Below, in pieces: positions 15,129 to 18,937 of a stretch of DNA of 18,937 bases (its first letter is position 1; every line of letters begins with the position of its first letter). Position numbers and translations under genes: made by a program. Under the pieces are notes generated by a model. It did not search any database and had not been told where the DNA came from. It saw only the letters and a list, made by a program, of their open reading frames with translations. Source of the stretch: an uncultured Clostridia bacterium (lineage in GTDB: Bacteria; Bacillota; Clostridia; Oscillospirales; Ruminococcaceae); assembly GCA_947165805.1 (NCBI GenBank), contig CAMVBT010000009.1, forward strand, positions 1 through 18,937, read 5' to 3'.

Positions 15129-15521
15129 TCATCCGCCTTTCTGTTCGTCGCCGTCCCCGTTATCGTCATCGCTCCCCGCGGGAGGCAGGGAATCGAGTAT
15201 CCTGCTTATCTTTTCGTAGTATTCCTGCGAGTTGTCCGGCAGGAATATCAGCCGCGGCATCTTGCGCATCTTTATCCGCGCGTTTATCTTCCGCACGAGG
15301 AAGCCCGCGGCCTTTTCCAGCGCCTTGACCGCCTCGTTCGTCTTGTGCTCGTCCCCGAGCACCGATACATATATCTTGCAGTACGACAGGTCGCTCGTTA
15401 TCTCAACACGCGATATCGAAACGATCTCGCCGCTCACGTGCCTGTCCTTTATCTCCGGCAGCGCCGCCGATATCTCGCGCTTGACGTCCTCGGTCAGCCT
15501 GCCTAAATTGTGATTTGCCAT
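15129..15521 (-). CDS. rbfA: Ribosome-binding factor A
   Basis: RbfA binds the 30S subunit and assists 16S rRNA maturation, especially in the cold. The 130-residue protein has the KH-like fold pattern, with REISAALPEIKD, VSISRVEITSDLSYCKIYVSVLG and the MPRLIFLPDNS segment. It ends in an acidic Asp/Glu/Gly-rich tail of about 15 residues. The ATG is preceded by a perfect AAGGAGG 5 bases upstream. A repeat array lies immediately before that site, and a 295-base gap separates it from infB, where tight spacing would be expected. Confidence 0.95.
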   Translation of the reverse strand: MANHNLGRLTEDVKREISAALPEIKDRHVSGEIVSISRVEITSDLSYCKIYVSVLGDEHKTNEAVKALEKAAGFLVRKINARIKMRKMPRLIFLPDNSQEYYEKISRILDSLPPAGSDDDNGDGDEQKGG

Positions 15522-15540
15522 CTGTGCCTCCTTATTTTAG

Positions 15541-15575
15541 AGGTCGCTTCGCTTGAGTAGTCGCTTCGCTCGAGT
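15541..15575 (-). repeat. GAGCG/AGCGACC intergenic repeat before rbfA, two units
   Basis: On the minus strand are ACTCGAGCGAAGCGACT and ACTCAAGCGAAGCGACC, head to tail. They have the same alternating CGAG/CAAG pattern seen between trpG and trpD. The array ends about 12 bases before the rbfA ribosome-binding site. Confidence 0.8.
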
Positions 15576-15576
15576 C

Positions 15577-15680
15577 TTGGGGAAAACTTTTTGCAAGGCA
15601 GGAGGCCTTGAGTAAGTTTCCAAAACGCCGCATGGACGCGGCGATACAAAGAAACTTACGAAAAAACAAGTTTTCCCCAA
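15577..15680. repeat. Three-way inverted-repeat element in the infB-rbfA spacer
   Basis: An outer perfect 13-base-pair stem joins TTGGGGAAAACTT (15577-15589) and AAGTTTTCCCCAA (15668-15680). Inside it are two hairpins. The first is CAAGGC/GCCTTG (15594-15599 with 15605-15610). The second is GTAAGTTTC/GAAACTTAC (15612-15620 with 15651-15659), which encloses CGCCGC/GCGGCG (15626-15631 with 15638-15643). All stems are perfect. This could be a MITE-like insertion or a structured RNA within the infB-rbfA message. No protein gene is supported here. Confidence 0.85.
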
Positions 15681-15816
15681 ACCCCTTTCAAAAACTTTCA
15701 ACCGCTTCGCTTTTTACCCGGTATTCTCTGCTCCTTTACGAGTCTGCAAGGCGAAGCGATCGGTCTTTCCGGAAGGTGGGCGGGGGTGAGGGAGAGAGGG
15801 GCGGAGCCCCCTGGGC
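15681..15816. repeat. Remaining infB-rbfA spacer with shared modules and G-rich tract
   Basis: The segment at 15681-15716 matches 12178-12216, and the segment at 15738-15760 matches 4517-4539. On the plus strand 15778-15801 reads as four G-runs with short loops, a G-quadruplex-type pattern. Next to the infB stop, GGGGC/GCCCC can form a 5-base-pair hairpin, but no U-run follows on the transcript strand. No promoter for rbfA could be identified with confidence. Confidence 0.6.
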
Positions 15817-18456
<2,640 letters not shown>

Positions 18457-18467
18457 TCGCTTTCCCC

Positions 18468-18773
18468 TTATGCACGATTATTATTGATCACAGAATTGTA
18501 TAAACCCGGGTCGAGAACGGCTAAAATACCTGTTCTCTTCCCTATAACGCCTTTTATGTCATCGAGCGTCGCGCCGAGCTCCGTGACTTCGATATCCTTC
18601 TTTGCGCAGATGAACCGCGCTTCCTTTTTGGATTTTTCCGAAAGATCCGACGCCAGCAACACTCCGCATACCGCCGTTTCCGGCTTTTTAAGCTCCGCGT
18701 CCACCGCGTCGAAGCCGTATATCAGCTTCCCCGCGCGTCTGCACAGCCCTATGGTCGAAAGAGCCTTATTCAT
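18468..18773 (-). CDS. ylxQ: L7Ae/L30e-family ribosomal protein-like factor (YlxQ)
   Basis: The small, 101-residue protein sits between ylxR and infB, as in Bacillus. The N-terminal [20 protein letters not shown] matches the L7Ae-type RNA-binding fold, followed by the [16 protein letters not shown] and [11 protein letters not shown] elements of the family. A kink-turn RNA-binding role is known for the family; the specific target in bacteria is not established by this sequence. The ATG overlaps the ylxR stop by 8 bases and has AAGGAG about 10 bases upstream. I see nothing unusual. Confidence 0.92.
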   Translation of the reverse strand: MNKALSTIGLCRRAGKLIYGFDAVDAELKKPETAVCGVLLASDLSEKSKKEARFICAKKDIEVTELGATLDDIKGVIGKRTGILAVLDPGLYNSVINNNRA

Positions 18774-18937
18774 TTTCGATCAGCTCCTTCAGTCTTTCAT
18801 ATATCTCATCGGGTATCCGGCATTTCAGCGCCCTTTCGAGGCTTCGCTTCTTTACCGCCTGCCCGAAGCATTCCCTGCTGTTACAGATATATGCGCCTCT
18901 GCCCGACTTTTTGCCGGTCGGGTCGAGGGATATCTCG
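18766..18937 (-). CDS. ylxR: YlxR (DUF448) family protein, 5' part beyond window
   Basis: The last 56 residues are readable on the minus strand in the frame that ends at TAA 18768-18766; the start lies outside the window. The motif SGRGAYICNSRECF, with two cysteines, followed by KKRSLERALKCRIP, is the conserved core of YlxR/DUF448 proteins. The family is encoded between nusA and ylxQ, as the gene order here predicts. It is an RNA-binding-type fold; B. subtilis YlxR has been linked to RNase P and nucleoid function. nusA is expected upstream. Confidence 0.9.
   Translation of the reverse strand, partial: EISLDPTGKKSGRGAYICNSRECFGQAVKKRSLERALKCRIPDEIYERLKELIENE

Overview
All thirteen intact and near-intact operon genes upstream and downstream here, seventeen protein genes in total, lie on the minus strand, so transcription runs from high to low coordinates. 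The window is GC-rich overall with AT-rich promoter DNA. It has strong Shine-Dalgarno sequences, a T-box riboswitch and the nusA-type gene order ylxR-ylxQ-infB-rbfA-nrnA-truB-ribF. Together these point to a Firmicute of class Clostridia, probably an Oscillospiraceae/Ruminococcus-like gut or rumen anaerobe. The class is inferred with good confidence; the genus is a guess.

Region 1 (about 18937 to 12273) is the translation-factor operon: the 3' part of ylxR, then ylxQ (L7Ae-like), infB (IF-2), rbfA, nrnA (DHH oligoribonuclease/pAp phosphatase), truB and ribF. Most junctions overlap or are very tight, except for a 295-base spacer between infB and rbfA that is filled with inverted repeats. Region 2 (about 12272 to 7103) is a four-gene ABC exporter-like cluster: a GldA-type ATPase, a GldF-type six-helix permease, a GldG-type auxiliary membrane protein and a DUF4340 membrane-anchored protein. 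A repeat-filled gap separates it from ribF.

Region 3 (about 7064 to 75) is a complete tryptophan operon in the order trpE-trpG-trpD-trpC-trpF-trpB-trpA. A near-consensus sigma-A promoter (TTGACA, 17-base spacer, TAATAT) drives a T-box leader with a UGG specifier, a UGGC acceptor-end bulge and a strong intrinsic terminator. The operon should therefore be transcribed through when uncharged tRNA-Trp accumulates. The enzymes cover every step from chorismate to tryptophan.

The least conventional content lies between the genes. A family of short GC-rich repeats, with units resembling ACTCGAGCG(n)AGCGACC, recurs at four places: after trpA, between trpG and trpD, before the ABC ATPase and before rbfA. 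At three of these sites it is joined to hairpins of 12 to 17 base pairs and to two other shared modules. The repeat abuts stop codons and ribosome-binding sites and seems to supply the last codons of trpA. I see no phage, defence locus, CRISPR array, transposase, rRNA or tRNA gene. Most of the window is orthodox housekeeping sequence, and the repeat family is the best candidate for something undescribed.
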